A stretch of 64,000 nt of DNA from an uncultured SAR116 cluster alpha proteobacterium. GTDB lineage: Bacteria > Pseudomonadota > Alphaproteobacteria > Puniceispirillales > Puniceispirillaceae. Positions 20,095 through 29,569 of the stretch are shown here, piece after piece. The stretch spans positions 28,902 through 92,901 of the forward strand of contig CACCQD010000004.1 of assembly GCA_902547925.1 (NCBI GenBank), written 5' to 3'. The position numbers and the translations under genes were made by a program. The notes beneath the pieces were generated by a model. The model saw only the letters and a list, made by a program, of their open reading frames with translations. It did no database searches and was not told the origin of the DNA. The first letter of the stretch is position 1. Each line of letters starts with the position of its first letter.

Positions 20095-20310
20095 ATGTAT
20101 ATTGAGATGAGTCGTTCTGAAGTTGTTAAAGGCGAAGAGCGGCAATTTGAACAGTCATCTATAGAGAGACATTACAAATTAAAAGATATCCCAGGATATC
20201 TTAGTGCTCACTTTGTTCGCGGTGGGACCAATGGCGTTGTCACTTTTTACTCGTTGCACACGAGATGGACCAGCAAAGACGAATTTTTAAACTGGTGCAC
20301 AGGCGAATGA
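20095..20310 (+). CDS. Small antibiotic-biosynthesis-monooxygenase/heme-degrading (ABM, IsdG-like) domain protein, possibly truncated
   Basis: MYIEMSRSEVVKGEERQFEQ...DIPGYLSAHFVRG...YSLHTRWTSKDEFLNWCTGE; GGGGGAG SD before ATG at 20095. Confidence 0.6.
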   Translation: MYIEMSRSEVVKGEERQFEQSSIERHYKLKDIPGYLSAHFVRGGTNGVVTFYSLHTRWTSKDEFLNWCTGE

Positions 20311-20624
20311 TTTTAATACCTTGATGTACTAAGTCGTGAGAAATTCACATAGGTTCAACCATGCTGATTTAGTGCCGACAAATTCACCCAGCAAATCTCG
20401 CGAAAGCTTGGTTTAAAGCATCCATAATTAGTAATTAGTGACAAAAAGAGGAATTAAACCTTCAGATGGTAATCATTCCACGAGTTGGGCAAAGGCAAAC
20501 AGGACCTTAAATTTTTTAGGCCGGGGATTTGTTATGTGGTTTGTATTGAAAGTCAGTTGGAAAGCTGACGCGCCTACGGAGAAATGGGCGTGACAAAGTC
20601 ACCCATTTCTAGAAACGTCAAAAA

Positions 20625-20948
20625 TTGGGAAAACTAGAATCTAAAATTTTGAGGACAACCACATTGTCGAAAATAATTAGTCCCTGTGTTGGGGTTTGCA
20701 AATACAAGCTAAAGGGACGCTGCTCCGGATGTGGGATGAAAAAAGCTCACAAAAGGGCTTTTAAAAAATTGGACTCAACAAAGAAGCGACAGGATTTCCT
20801 TGCAACGTTAATTTTATACCAAAAAGAGCTTCACCTTTACCAAGACTGGGTCCGCTTGTATCGCAAAAAATGCAGGAAGAAGGGAAAGGAATTCCCCCTT
20901 CAACTAGAAATCTCCGAGCAGCCCCAACTGCAAAAGCTGCGCGACTAA
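20625..20948 (+). CDS. DUF1289-like Cys-cluster protein
   Basis: SPCVGVCKYKLKGRCSGCGMKKAHKRAFKKL pattern; exact start uncertain. Confidence 0.65.
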   Translation: MGKLESKILRTTTLSKIISPCVGVCKYKLKGRCSGCGMKKAHKRAFKKLDSTKKRQDFLATLILYQKELHLYQDWVRLYRKKCRKKGKEFPLQLEISEQPQLQKLRD

Positions 20949-21415
20949 GCTAAATGACTTTTAAGCATCCAAGCAAATTTTTCATGCTCGCGCGCTCTGC
21001 CGATACACAAGTCTTCGGTAAGTTTGTCATTTTTCTCGGAGGCAATGTCACACGCCCCGATCAGGGTTTCCGCTAATGTTTCCTGTGCTATTGCCATTGC
21101 CGCAATCATTTCGCGGTCAGTGGCCTCTCCTTCGTGCTCTTCCACCTTGGACCGCGCAACCATGCCAGATAAAGTGCCCTGAGCATGGCCGCCAATTGCC
21201 TTTATACGCTCCGCTAAATCATCCTGACCCTCGAAATGATCCTCGTAAATTCTTTGAAATAAATCGTGGAGGGGCCCGAAAGCCATACCAGTAACATTCC
21301 AATGGAAGTTCTGTGCAAGCATAGTAGTCACTGTCGTTTCCGCTACCGCTTGATTAAGCGCGTCAACGATTGCAAGTGACGCTTGCGGGATTTCATGGCC
21401 TTTTATCAGTTCCAT
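20945..21415 (-). CDS. Dps-family ferritin-like DNA-protection protein
   Basis: LAQNFHWNVTGMAFGPLHDLFQRIYEDHFEGQDDLAERIKAIGG; SD GGAGATAATT before ATG at 21415. Confidence 0.9.
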   Translation of the reverse strand: MELIKGHEIPQASLAIVDALNQAVAETTVTTMLAQNFHWNVTGMAFGPLHDLFQRIYEDHFEGQDDLAERIKAIGGHAQGTLSGMVARSKVEEHEGEATDREMIAAMAIAQETLAETLIGACDIASEKNDKLTEDLCIGRAREHEKFAWMLKSHLA

Positions 21416-21506
21416 AATTATCTCCATCGAATTGGGCTATACAGACTGACATATAGCTATTTGCCATTTAAATACAAGATTTTCTATTTGGCATTGAGAA
21501 AATTAA

Positions 21507-21929
21507 TTATCGTAATGACATGCATATTTTCTCAACAAGATAGAGAAAATGAGGGTGGACTCTCCGGCTGAGCCTCGACGATAACAAGAACTTTGTGCTT
21601 GCCTCGTCCGCTGAAATATAGCTCTCAAATATCCGGATGAGCCAAGCCTCATCAAAAGTCAGTTCATCGCACCCGGGGTCACTAAACTTTGCAGAGCACC
21701 CCAACAAAGATGGTAACCCACGGATTAACGTTTCAATGTGCGCTGATAGTGCGGCCTCATCCTGCGACTTCAATAAGTCACACGCTCTTATTAAGTCTAT
21801 TTTGGGTTTTGCTCTGCTCAACTGGTATGTAACTCTAAAAAAATCCAGTAACCCCGAACTTTTTCCGGGCATTTGAGAAAAACTTGGTCCAGATAAATCA
21901 TATTTGAGTTTTGAGAGGTTAGCGGACAT
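21507..21929 (-). CDS. Hypothetical protein upstream of dps, same strand
   Basis: 140-aa ORF, preceded by palindrome at 21949-21965. Confidence 0.55.
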   Translation of the reverse strand: MSANLSKLKYDLSGPSFSQMPGKSSGLLDFFRVTYQLSRAKPKIDLIRACDLLKSQDEAALSAHIETLIRGLPSLLGCSAKFSDPGCDELTFDEAWLIRIFESYISADEASTKFLLSSRLSRRVHPHFLYLVEKICMSLR

Positions 21930-21948
21930 TGTGATTCACTTTTTGCGA

Positions 21949-21965
21949 ATGAGAACTGTTCTCAT
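21949..21965. promoter_or_regulatory. Fur-like palindrome in divergent promoter
   Basis: ATGAGAAC-T-GTTCTCAT perfect 8-1-8 palindrome between divergent ORFs 21929(-) and 21979(+). Confidence 0.55.
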
Positions 21966-21978
21966 AAACTAACTAAAA

Positions 21979-22692
21979 ATGGAGAACTTTCAAGTGTTCT
22001 TTTTATTTAAACACATAAAAATAATGCAGACATATCGTGTGTTGCAAATATCTATAGTCATTGTTTGCGCGGTACTTTCGTCCAACTCTCAGGCCGGTGA
22101 TTATGAGCGTGGGTTTGAAGCCCTCGCATCAAAAGATTATCGAAAGGCTGCCTATTACTTGAGCCTATTTGCCAGTAACGGCGATGCGCGCGCGCAATAC
22201 AACATGGGTATAATGTATCGTGACGGACTTGGTGTTGTGCGTGATCCAAGAGTTGCTCTGTCTTGGCTTCTGTACGCCTCGGCGCAGGGTCACATGCTCG
22301 CTAACTATGCATCAGGCCTTTTAATGCGCGACGGGCCTGTAGATGTGCAAGATTCTGAGCGTGCGCTGCATTATCTTAGCGAGGCAGCATTTCTTGGGCA
22401 TGCGCTTGCACCACTTGAAATTGGCAATATGTATTTTGTAGGCAAGCATGTTTTCAAAGATCGCACGCTTGCATTTGTCTGGTGGAGTCTCAGCGCTGAT
22501 CGAAATGGGCCTGGTGCACAGGCCAACATTGAGAGCCTTACTGACAGTCTTACCACAGAGGAAGTGGCCAAAATCCACGGTATTCTTGCAAAATGTGATA
22601 TATTGCCTCTACGAGAATGCTTGGCAGAATCTTTGCTGTATTTGGAGCCAGCAGAAGTGGAAAGTGGTGTCGTCTCGCAGCCAAAGCTCTAG
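21979..22692 (+). CDS. Sel1-repeat protein, probably secreted
   Basis: AQYNMGIMYRDGLGVVRDPRVALSWLLYASAQGHMLANYASGLLM repeats; start may be 22024. Confidence 0.8.
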   Translation: MENFQVFFLFKHIKIMQTYRVLQISIVIVCAVLSSNSQAGDYERGFEALASKDYRKAAYYLSLFASNGDARAQYNMGIMYRDGLGVVRDPRVALSWLLYASAQGHMLANYASGLLMRDGPVDVQDSERALHYLSEAAFLGHALAPLEIGNMYFVGKHVFKDRTLAFVWWSLSADRNGPGAQANIESLTDSLTTEEVAKIHGILAKCDILPLRECLAESLLYLEPAEVESGVVSQPKL

Positions 22693-23136
22693 GTACTGGT
22701 TTAAGTTTCTAAGATGCGCCAGTTTTTGCGAAGAAGTTGAACAGTAGGGCGGGTGTTATGGGTGTGTTGTGACTACCTCCAACCACCATCGGCTATCATG
22801 GAGATTCGGAATTTAGTATTATTCGCCCCAAACGCCGCCTACTCGCAATCTTGACAAAGGTCCCCAGTAGAGAACAAATCACTGAAAGCGCTCATGAGAA
22901 CAGCGCAAAGGTCACGCTTACATCATTGAAATAGGCGATAATTTGTTCCTGAATTTGATTGTTTGTCAAAACCACGCGGAGGAAAGTGGGGGCTACAAAA
23001 AGTGTGGCGGCACATCCCCAGAGCGTGGTAAGCGTGACGGCCCTAAGTGCGTGCCAGCCACGAGTGCGGGGCGTATGAGCAAGTCACAAGCGCGTTTAGA
23101 TGTGTCTCGCAAGCGGTCTAAAAGCAGGACGTGGGT

Positions 23137-23340
23137 GGCAAGCCAACTGATTTGGCGACCTTTGCAAAAAAGCGCTAGGCAAGGGCATAAATCTGTCCCA
23201 GTTTATCCTAGGTTTCTGGCTCCCAACGACTGCCAACAACTGCCAAAATATCCCAGAATTTAGTACTTTTTACCCCCAGAAACCGCTAATTATGCCCTTT
23301 CACGGTGGCAACAGGGGTTCGAATCCCCTATGGGATGCCG
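23137..23340 (+). repeat. Right-end module R3 with tRNA-Glu 3'-end copy
   Basis: GGTTTCTGG (23211-23219)...CCAGAAACC (23276-23284) then GCCCTTTCACGGTGGCAACAGGGGTTCGAATCCCCTATGGGATGCC. Confidence 0.88.
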
Positions 23341-23369
23341 GCGTTTTTAGACGTATACGCATAGTCGAC

Positions 23370-23677
23370 AGACACGAAAACGGGGGTGATGTATGAAAGG
23401 GGTGAGGGCGTTGTTCAGGATTACGGGCAGGCGGCGCGATGTTACCGCCGGGCCGCCGAACAGGGATATGCCATAGGTCAGAATAATTTGGGTGTGATGA
23501 ATGGATTAGGAGAAGGCGTTGGTGCAGAATTATGTCACCGCCCATATGTGGGGCAATATCGCGCGGGCCAACGGATATAACAGTGCAAAGTTGGTTGATG
23601 CTTTTGAGCAACTGATGAGTAAAGACCAGATTGCCGAAGCGCAGCAGCGCGCCAGTGACTGTATGGCAAATCAATAA
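23370..23677 (+). pseudogene. Truncated, frameshifted Sel1-repeat gene at the distal array boundary
   Basis: GVMYERGEGVVQDYGQAARCYRRAAEQGYAIGQNNLGVMNGLGEG, then in another frame ...YVTAHMWGNIARANGYNSAKLVDAFEQLMSKDQIAEAQQRASDCMANQ. Confidence 0.75.
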
Positions 23678-23773
23678 AAAAATTTTCGGGGAGGGGGCAG
23701 AGCAGGCCGGGTGGTTCGAGATGGGCGTAGCCGGTTGCGGCGTTGGCGATTTATCGGGTGATTTATGTGGTCA

Positions 23774-25045
23774 TCATTTGGTCAGCAGAGACGGGAGCCA
23801 GGTGGAGGCTTCGGGGATCAGGATCATCAAAATCCCGTACAGAATGCCGACACCGACAAACAGCGGCACCTCGCGAAATGCCTTGGCTGGGTTTTCCTGA
23901 ATGACGCTGGCGCTAGTGTAAATGCCGACACAGACCGGCGGGGTGATCATGCCGATCCCGGCAAAGGCAACAAACACCACATAGAGATGCAGCAGGCTCT
24001 GGTTGAAGGACAAGGTGATCGCGGCAAAGATCGGCACGGTGAGATAGAAAACTGGAACGATCTCGACAAAGGTGCCGAGCAGGAGGCAGATGATCGCCAG
24101 CGCCACCCAGAACAGCGCAAATGTTGCGCCCATATCGGTGAAATAGCTGACGATCTGTTGCGGGATCTGGCTGTAGGTCAGGACCACGCTGAGGAAGGTG
24201 GCGGTCGCAATGATGGCGAAAATGATCGCGGTGATCGTCGCTGTTTCCCTTAGCGCAAGGCACAGCGAGGCGAAGGTCAGCTCCCGGTAGATGAAAAATC
24301 CCATTATGATTGCCCAGACGCCAGCAACGGCGGCTGATTCAGACGGGGTCAACAGGCCGGCATAAATGCCGCCAAGAATGATGATCGGGGTGAATAATCC
24401 GGGCAGTGCGCCAAGAAAGCTGCGCCAGCGTTCCACCGCCGAGGCCGGTTCCGGGTTGCGTATGTTGCGGCATTTGATCAGCACAACAATGACCATGAAG
24501 GCAAGCAGGATCAGCCCCGGGACCACCCCGGCGGCAAAGGTCTGGGAGACCGGAACATTGGTCAGCGCGCTGAACAATATCGCGGCGTTTGAGGGTGGGA
24601 TCAGCGCCTCGAGAAGCGCCGCCGAGGCCGCCAGAACGATGACAAAGGGGCGGGGATATCCCTGTTCGATCATCTTTGGCATCATGATCGTGCCGACAGC
24701 GGTGATGGCGGCCAGAATGGAGCCACAAAAGGCGGCAAAAAACCCCATGGCGATCACCATTGCAATGCCAAGGCCGCCCGGCCAATGGCCGACAAGTGCC
24801 GTGGCGAAACCCACCAGACGTTTGGCAGCTCCGCCCCGGAGCATCACCATCCCGGCGAAAATGAACAAAGGCACGGCAACCAGAATATGCTTTGTCATCG
24901 CGCCGAAGGAGACCTGAATCAAGGTTGACCAGGGAAGCCCAAGGCCAAGAATGGCGGCGGCCGAGCTGCCGATGCCGAATACCAGAAAAATCGGCACCGA
25001 CATGAGCAGCAGCAGGAGCGAGGCGACGATTGCAAGCGCGTACAT
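23774..25045 (-). CDS. dctM: TRAP transporter large permease (DctM family)
   Basis: 423 aa; FAGMVMLRGGAAKRLVGFATALVGHWPGGLGIAMVIAMGFFAAFCGS...PPVCVGIYTSASV. Confidence 0.92.
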   Translation of the reverse strand: MYALAIVASLLLLLMSVPIFLVFGIGSSAAAILGLGLPWSTLIQVSFGAMTKHILVAVPLFIFAGMVMLRGGAAKRLVGFATALVGHWPGGLGIAMVIAMGFFAAFCGSILAAITAVGTIMMPKMIEQGYPRPFVIVLAASAALLEALIPPSNAAILFSALTNVPVSQTFAAGVVPGLILLAFMVIVVLIKCRNIRNPEPASAVERWRSFLGALPGLFTPIIILGGIYAGLLTPSESAAVAGVWAIIMGFFIYRELTFASLCLALRETATITAIIFAIIATATFLSVVLTYSQIPQQIVSYFTDMGATFALFWVALAIICLLLGTFVEIVPVFYLTVPIFAAITLSFNQSLLHLYVVFVAFAGIGMITPPVCVGIYTSASVIQENPAKAFREVPLFVGVGILYGILMILIPEASTWLPSLLTK

Positions 25046-25048
25046 GGG

Positions 25049-25606
25049 TTAGATCTTCTCCGGGCTTTCGGTCGGGCTTTTGGGGGAGCTTTTGGGGGAG
25101 GGTGGGCCACCCAGCGCCACGAGTTCAGCCAAGATCAGCTCCAGCGCGAATAAAATCATGATCCCGAAGCCGCAGGGAAAGGCCAGATACACCCACCAGA
25201 CCGGGATTTCGATTTCCAGCTCCATCACCTGTCCCAGCATGAAATAGAGGCTGGTGGCCTCAATCCCAGCGACAAGAAAGACGATGGATGACAGCAGGGT
25301 GATCACCGCGATGATCAATCTGGTGATTGATAATTGCCTGTGGGCGAGAAGGTTGTTCAGAATGTCGACCTTGATATGGGCACCCGATTTTAGCAACGGC
25401 CCTAGAAGTGGAAAGACAAGCCAGCTGGTGAGGATTGGTGGCAGTTCGATGAACCAGTCATAGCCAGTGCCGGAGGCGTATCTGATCAGCGCGCTCAGGA
25501 ACAGCGCAAGCACCATGTTGGCGACAATGAAAATCGCCAGCAGGTAAATCGCTTTCTCAAGCCATTCATTCAGTGTGGACACAGACGCAAGCGCTGCTTT
25601 CAACAC
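25049..25606 (-). CDS. dctQ: TRAP transporter small permease (DctQ family)
   Basis: 185 aa, 4 TMs (YDWFIELPPILTSWLVFPLLGPLLKSGAHIKVDIL); adjacent to dctM; Pro/Ser-rich repeat tail. Confidence 0.85.
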   Translation of the reverse strand: MLKAALASVSTLNEWLEKAIYLLAIFIVANMVLALFLSALIRYASGTGYDWFIELPPILTSWLVFPLLGPLLKSGAHIKVDILNNLLAHRQLSITRLIIAVITLLSSIVFLVAGIEATSLYFMLGQVMELEIEIPVWWVYLAFPCGFGIMILFALELILAELVALGGPPSPKSSPKSPTESPEKI

Positions 25607-25642
25607 AGCGCCTGCCTCATGGTTTTGGGTGCGGGATGCACG

Positions 25643-26671
25643 CTAGTTGGACGCATATTGCTGGGCCTTGGCCAGCGTATCCTCATCGAACATGTCTGCC
25701 ATGGCCGGCATCACCTCATCCTGCATCAATTTATCGAATTTTGCTTTCTCGACACCGCTGAGTTCGGTGACAATTCCGCCCCGCTCGACAAATTTCTTCA
25801 AGGTGTCCTCACCCGCGCCCAGAATGGTGTCGGTTGCAATCTGGCCGACCTCGGCGCCAACAGTCAGAACCAGCTCCTGCAGATCGTCAGGAAGGCTGTT
25901 CATCCAGTCTCGGTTGGCCATGATGTAGGCATCGGCAAAATACTGATATGGCTTTTGGCCATAGGCCAGATATTCCCACCAGCTGTAGGCCTCAATTGAT
26001 CCCGGAGGGCTGTTGATCGTATCAATCATGCCGGTCTGCAGAGAGGTGTAGACCTCGCCGGTGGGCAGTGAGACAGCGTTGGCACCAAGCGCCTTCCACA
26101 TCGGAAGCTCACTTTTCAGCAGGCGGCGGGCTTTCAGCCCCTCCATCACCTCAATGCCAGTCAATTCGCGGGCGCTGCTGAAGGTCATCACCGGACCGAC
26201 AGGATTATACATGATCAACTGCGAGTTGCTCTTTCTGGTGATGTCACCCCAGATTTCACGGCCTTTGTCCGAATTCAGGAAAAATCCACGCTGCTGTTCA
26301 TAGGAGGCAAACAGACCGGGATAGGAGGCAACATTGAAATTCTTGTTGATCGGCGGAAAGCTGACAACGCCGACAACGCCTCCCAACTCAACAGCGCCGG
26401 AGGTGATGGCGCCAAGAACCTCTCTGATGCCGAACAGCTGTTTGGAGGGATAATATTCGATCTTCAGCCGCCCATCAGACCTTTTTGTCACCTCATCGGC
26501 AAACATCTGTGAATGGATCGAGCTTTGGTGGGTCGGACTCCAATGTCCGGACATCCGCGCGACAATCTGGTCGGCAACCGCCTGAAATGAAGTGAGCGAC
26601 ATTGTCAGGGCGATGCCCAATGCAGCCGGTTTGTTGGCGCCACGAAAGGTGGCCGAAAGAAGCCTTCTCAT
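25643..26671 (-). CDS. dctP: TRAP transporter substrate-binding protein (DctP family)
   Basis: 342 aa; signal peptide; ADEVTKRSDGRLKIEYYPSKQLFG; upstream of dctQM. Confidence 0.9.
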   Translation of the reverse strand: MRRLLSATFRGANKPAALGIALTMSLTSFQAVADQIVARMSGHWSPTHQSSIHSQMFADEVTKRSDGRLKIEYYPSKQLFGIREVLGAITSGAVELGGVVGVVSFPPINKNFNVASYPGLFASYEQQRGFFLNSDKGREIWGDITRKSNSQLIMYNPVGPVMTFSSARELTGIEVMEGLKARRLLKSELPMWKALGANAVSLPTGEVYTSLQTGMIDTINSPPGSIEAYSWWEYLAYGQKPYQYFADAYIMANRDWMNSLPDDLQELVLTVGAEVGQIATDTILGAGEDTLKKFVERGGIVTELSGVEKAKFDKLMQDEVMPAMADMFDEDTLAKAQQYASN

Positions 26672-26959
26672 CTATTCCTCCATTATTTATTTTTAATTCA
26701 TTTAGACAAAACGTTCGCAGTGCGCGGATGGTCTGTCAATCATGTCTGGCCGAATTTTTGGTGTAAATTTTTTGGTGTGAATTTTGGGGACGTGTTGGTG
26801 AAATGGTGTTGGAATTGCTGGAGCCCAGTAATAGGTCAATAAGCAACGTGCCAATGCTTGCGTGATAACGCAATTTAAGGAATGCTTGCACCGTGACCGT
26901 TGAAAATTGGTTCACGATCAGTGTTAGTTCAGGGTTAGGTTTGGGGTGAGGGTATAAAG

Positions 26960-27970
26960 ATGGCACAGCCAGAGCCGCGAAAAGAGTGGAACTACGCGCC
27001 GGAGCTACCGGTTGGCAATAATCCGCTGTTTGACTGGCCGATGAATACTCGGGCGATTTTAATCTATTACCGGGACAGCTGGCTGACCCTGTCGGAGGTC
27101 AGCCTGTTTGCCATTTTGGCGGTCGGTGGCTGGTGGGTGCATCAGGCCGGGCTTGGTGGTGTTGGATATCTGGTTGGTGTTGGAAATGTTGGCGGGCTCG
27201 AATGGGGGTGGGCCATCCAGGTGTGGCTGCGCAATCTGTTTTTGCTGGTGCTGTTCGCCGGTGGCTTTCACTGGTTGCTGCATCACCGCCAGATCCAGGG
27301 AACAGAGCGCAAATATGTTAGCCGGTTCGGGCATCGCGGCGGCGCGCGCTTTTCCTTTGGCACCCAGCTTTACGACAATATGTTCTGGTCTCTGGCGAGT
27401 GGTCTGTCGTTCTGGACAGCCTATGAGGTTGGCTTGTTCTGGGCGCAGGCGCGCGGCTTTGCGCTGGTGATCAGTTTTGCCGAAAACCCTGTCTGGTTTG
27501 TCTCGCTGTTCGGGCTGACCGGATTCTGGGTAGCGTTTCATTTTTACTGGGGGCATCGGTTGCTCCATTTCGGGCCGCTTTATCGGTATGTGCATGCGCT
27601 GCATCATCGCAATGTTAATGTCGGACCGTGGTCGGGCATTTCGATGCATCCGCTTGAACATGCGATCTATTTCAGCTCTATGCTAATCCATCTGGTGGTG
27701 CCAACGCACCCGATGCATGTGATGTTTCATGGCTATATGCTGGCGCTCTCTGCGGTGTTTGGGCATACCGGATTTCATGCGCTGCTGATCCGGAACCGGG
27801 AGCGACTGATGCTGGGACATTTTCATCACCAGCTGCATCACCGCTACTTCGAGTGCAATTACGGCAGTGTCGATTTTCCGCTCGACAAGGTGTTTGGCAC
27901 ATTTCACGATGGCAGTGAGGCCGCGCGCAAACAGCTTCGCACACGCGTTGATACCCGCATTGACGAATAA
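26960..27970 (+). CDS. Sterol desaturase/fatty acid hydroxylase family protein
   Basis: HFYWGHRLLHFGPLYRYVHALHHRNVNVGPWSG, HFHHQLHHRYFECNYG His clusters. Confidence 0.88.
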   Translation: MAQPEPRKEWNYAPELPVGNNPLFDWPMNTRAILIYYRDSWLTLSEVSLFAILAVGGWWVHQAGLGGVGYLVGVGNVGGLEWGWAIQVWLRNLFLLVLFAGGFHWLLHHRQIQGTERKYVSRFGHRGGARFSFGTQLYDNMFWSLASGLSFWTAYEVGLFWAQARGFALVISFAENPVWFVSLFGLTGFWVAFHFYWGHRLLHFGPLYRYVHALHHRNVNVGPWSGISMHPLEHAIYFSSMLIHLVVPTHPMHVMFHGYMLALSAVFGHTGFHALLIRNRERLMLGHFHHQLHHRYFECNYGSVDFPLDKVFGTFHDGSEAARKQLRTRVDTRIDE

Positions 27971-27989
27971 GCGAATAGGCGAATAAGGA

Positions 27990-28235
27990 ATGGCCAAGAG
28001 ATTTACGGTGAGTTCAAACCCGCAGCACGACCAAAGCCATAAGGAATATAGCCATGAGGACCGGACTCATGAGGGCCGCATCAAGGCGCGGGGCGCATTC
28101 GCGTCGCTGGCCCGCTGTCCCGCATGCGGCCAACCTGAACAGCTTGTCTGGGTGCATGGGCATGGACAATGCGCGCATTGCCGGATGAATGTCATGCCCT
28201 GCTGCGATGGCGCGGTTTGTGAGAACGGGGTGTGA
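27990..28235 (+). CDS. Small zinc-ribbon-like hypothetical protein
   Basis: 81 aa; CPACGQPE...GQCAHCRMNVMPCCDG Cys pairs. Confidence 0.55.
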   Translation: MAKRFTVSSNPQHDQSHKEYSHEDRTHEGRIKARGAFASLARCPACGQPEQLVWVHGHGQCAHCRMNVMPCCDGAVCENGV

Positions 28236-28454
28236 CCGTCCCATTTTTGGTGCTGTGTCTGAAGGGATGGGTAAAGTTTTGGGTATGGATTGGATGGCGA
28301 AGAACGGGGGTTGCGGCGAAACGCCCCGGTTGGACCATCGCTGCGCGGTTAGGGGCTTGCCAGACAGGTTACAGGCTTTATATACGGAGCATATCATTAT
28401 CGAAAGACAGCATAGGCATATTTTATAGACGCCATCTTGGTGGGGGAGTTCATC

Positions 28455-28553
28455 ATGGACGGAACAATCGGTCTTATTCTTGTCATCGGGTTTCCGCTTG
28501 CCCTTTGTATTGCCCTGTGGGCCTTTGGCAAAGTGTCAGTCCGCCCCGACTGA
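28455..28553 (+). CDS. Small single-TM protein (32 aa)
   Basis: MDGTIGLILVIGFPLALCIALWAFGKVSVRPD; SD-like GGGGGAG upstream; below the ORF-track size cutoff. Confidence 0.45.
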   Translation: MDGTIGLILVIGFPLALCIALWAFGKVSVRPD

Positions 28554-29015
28554 GCCTGATATCTCTTCGTCAGGGGTGAGGGCGGTGGTGCCGGCCTCAA
28601 AGGCGAGCAGTACACATTTGTGACGGTTTCTGATCGCCCGGACAGGTGTGAAATCCCGCATTGCCGGCTCGATCTGTACGCTGTTATTGCCGTCGTTATC
28701 TGGGTCATTATTGGGGCCATTATCATTGGCAAGCCAGGCGGTAAAACCGGTTTGCAGGTCAGCAAGCGCGGTGGCCGTCATGCCCGGGGCAAGGCTGCTG
28801 AACAGGCCGGCACCTGCCTCGCACAACGCACAGCCGCGCACCGATGCTGAGGCATCAGAGATGATATGATCTGCATCAAGATATAGGCGCACCTCGACAC
28901 GGTCACCGCAGGTTGGGTTGGAGATGGTGGCGGCGACAAAATCACCGGAAAGTGGCGCCTGCGCGCGGCTTGCCTTAGCCCAGTTGAGGATTTTTTCCTG
29001 ATAAAGTTCGTCCAT
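28536..29015 (-). CDS. Iron-sulfur cluster assembly scaffold (NifU/SufU-like) protein
   Basis: MDELYQEKILNWAKASRAQAPL...NPTCGDRVEVRLYLD...VRGCALCEAGAGLFSSL; start at 29015 rather than 29078. Confidence 0.8.
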   Translation of the reverse strand: MDELYQEKILNWAKASRAQAPLSGDFVAATISNPTCGDRVEVRLYLDADHIISDASASVRGCALCEAGAGLFSSLAPGMTATALADLQTGFTAWLANDNGPNNDPDNDGNNSVQIEPAMRDFTPVRAIRNRHKCVLLAFEAGTTALTPDEEISGSVGAD

Positions 29016-29152
29016 GAGCGGTATTTCGGCCTCTTTTAAAAAAACAGATGGAACGCACTTCAAGGCATCGCCTGACACTTAAATATGGCCAGTTGTCTGG
29101 CCGGTTGTCTGGTTTACCGGTGACTTGCCAGACTGGTGATTTGGTGCTGGTA

Positions 29153-29296
29153 TTAGCCAGCACCAATCATCAGCATGGCCATAGCGCCAATCGCAGCGAC
29201 ATAGGTCACGATGACCATCCAGTGCATCCGTGAATATACATTTTCTTCCGGCACATTGGCCGGGCGTTGCTTGTTAGACCCTTTGGCAGACACCAT
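29153..29296 (-). CDS. Small membrane protein (47 aa)
   Basis: MVSAKGSNKQRPANVPEENVYSRMHWMVIVTYVAAIGAMAMLMIGAG; one TM helix. Confidence 0.45.
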   Translation of the reverse strand: MVSAKGSNKQRPANVPEENVYSRMHWMVIVTYVAAIGAMAMLMIGAG

Positions 29297-29569
29297 AACA
29301 GACCCCATTCCATCCCCCGTGATCGCAGCCAGCACATGGTAGGGCAGGGCTGCGGATAATCTAATGATGATGTGGTGGTGGCCATCACCTCGTATTGCAT
29401 TACCGTTTTTTCTAACGTCTTGGCAGGGTGAAAACAAGCTGAAAAAGCGAGGGTTTTTGCCGAATTTTCGTTGCGCAGAGAGTCGCGTCTCTCTACATTC
29501 ACGTTAATGACTCTTGAGGCATTGTCTTTTTTCAAGACAAAGTTTGCGGTGGGGGAGGTGCGACGCGCA

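Noticed and set aside
22943-23263. 106-aa ORF as a possible integrase remnant near the last tRNA-Glu copy
   Set aside because: Overlaps the R3 repeat module and shows no R-H-R-Y recombinase motif; the homologous R2 frame is not conserved as protein.
29475-29492. Small AGAGAG/CTCTCT hairpin upstream of mnhE
   Set aside because: Six-bp stem without U-tract or other context; expected by chance.
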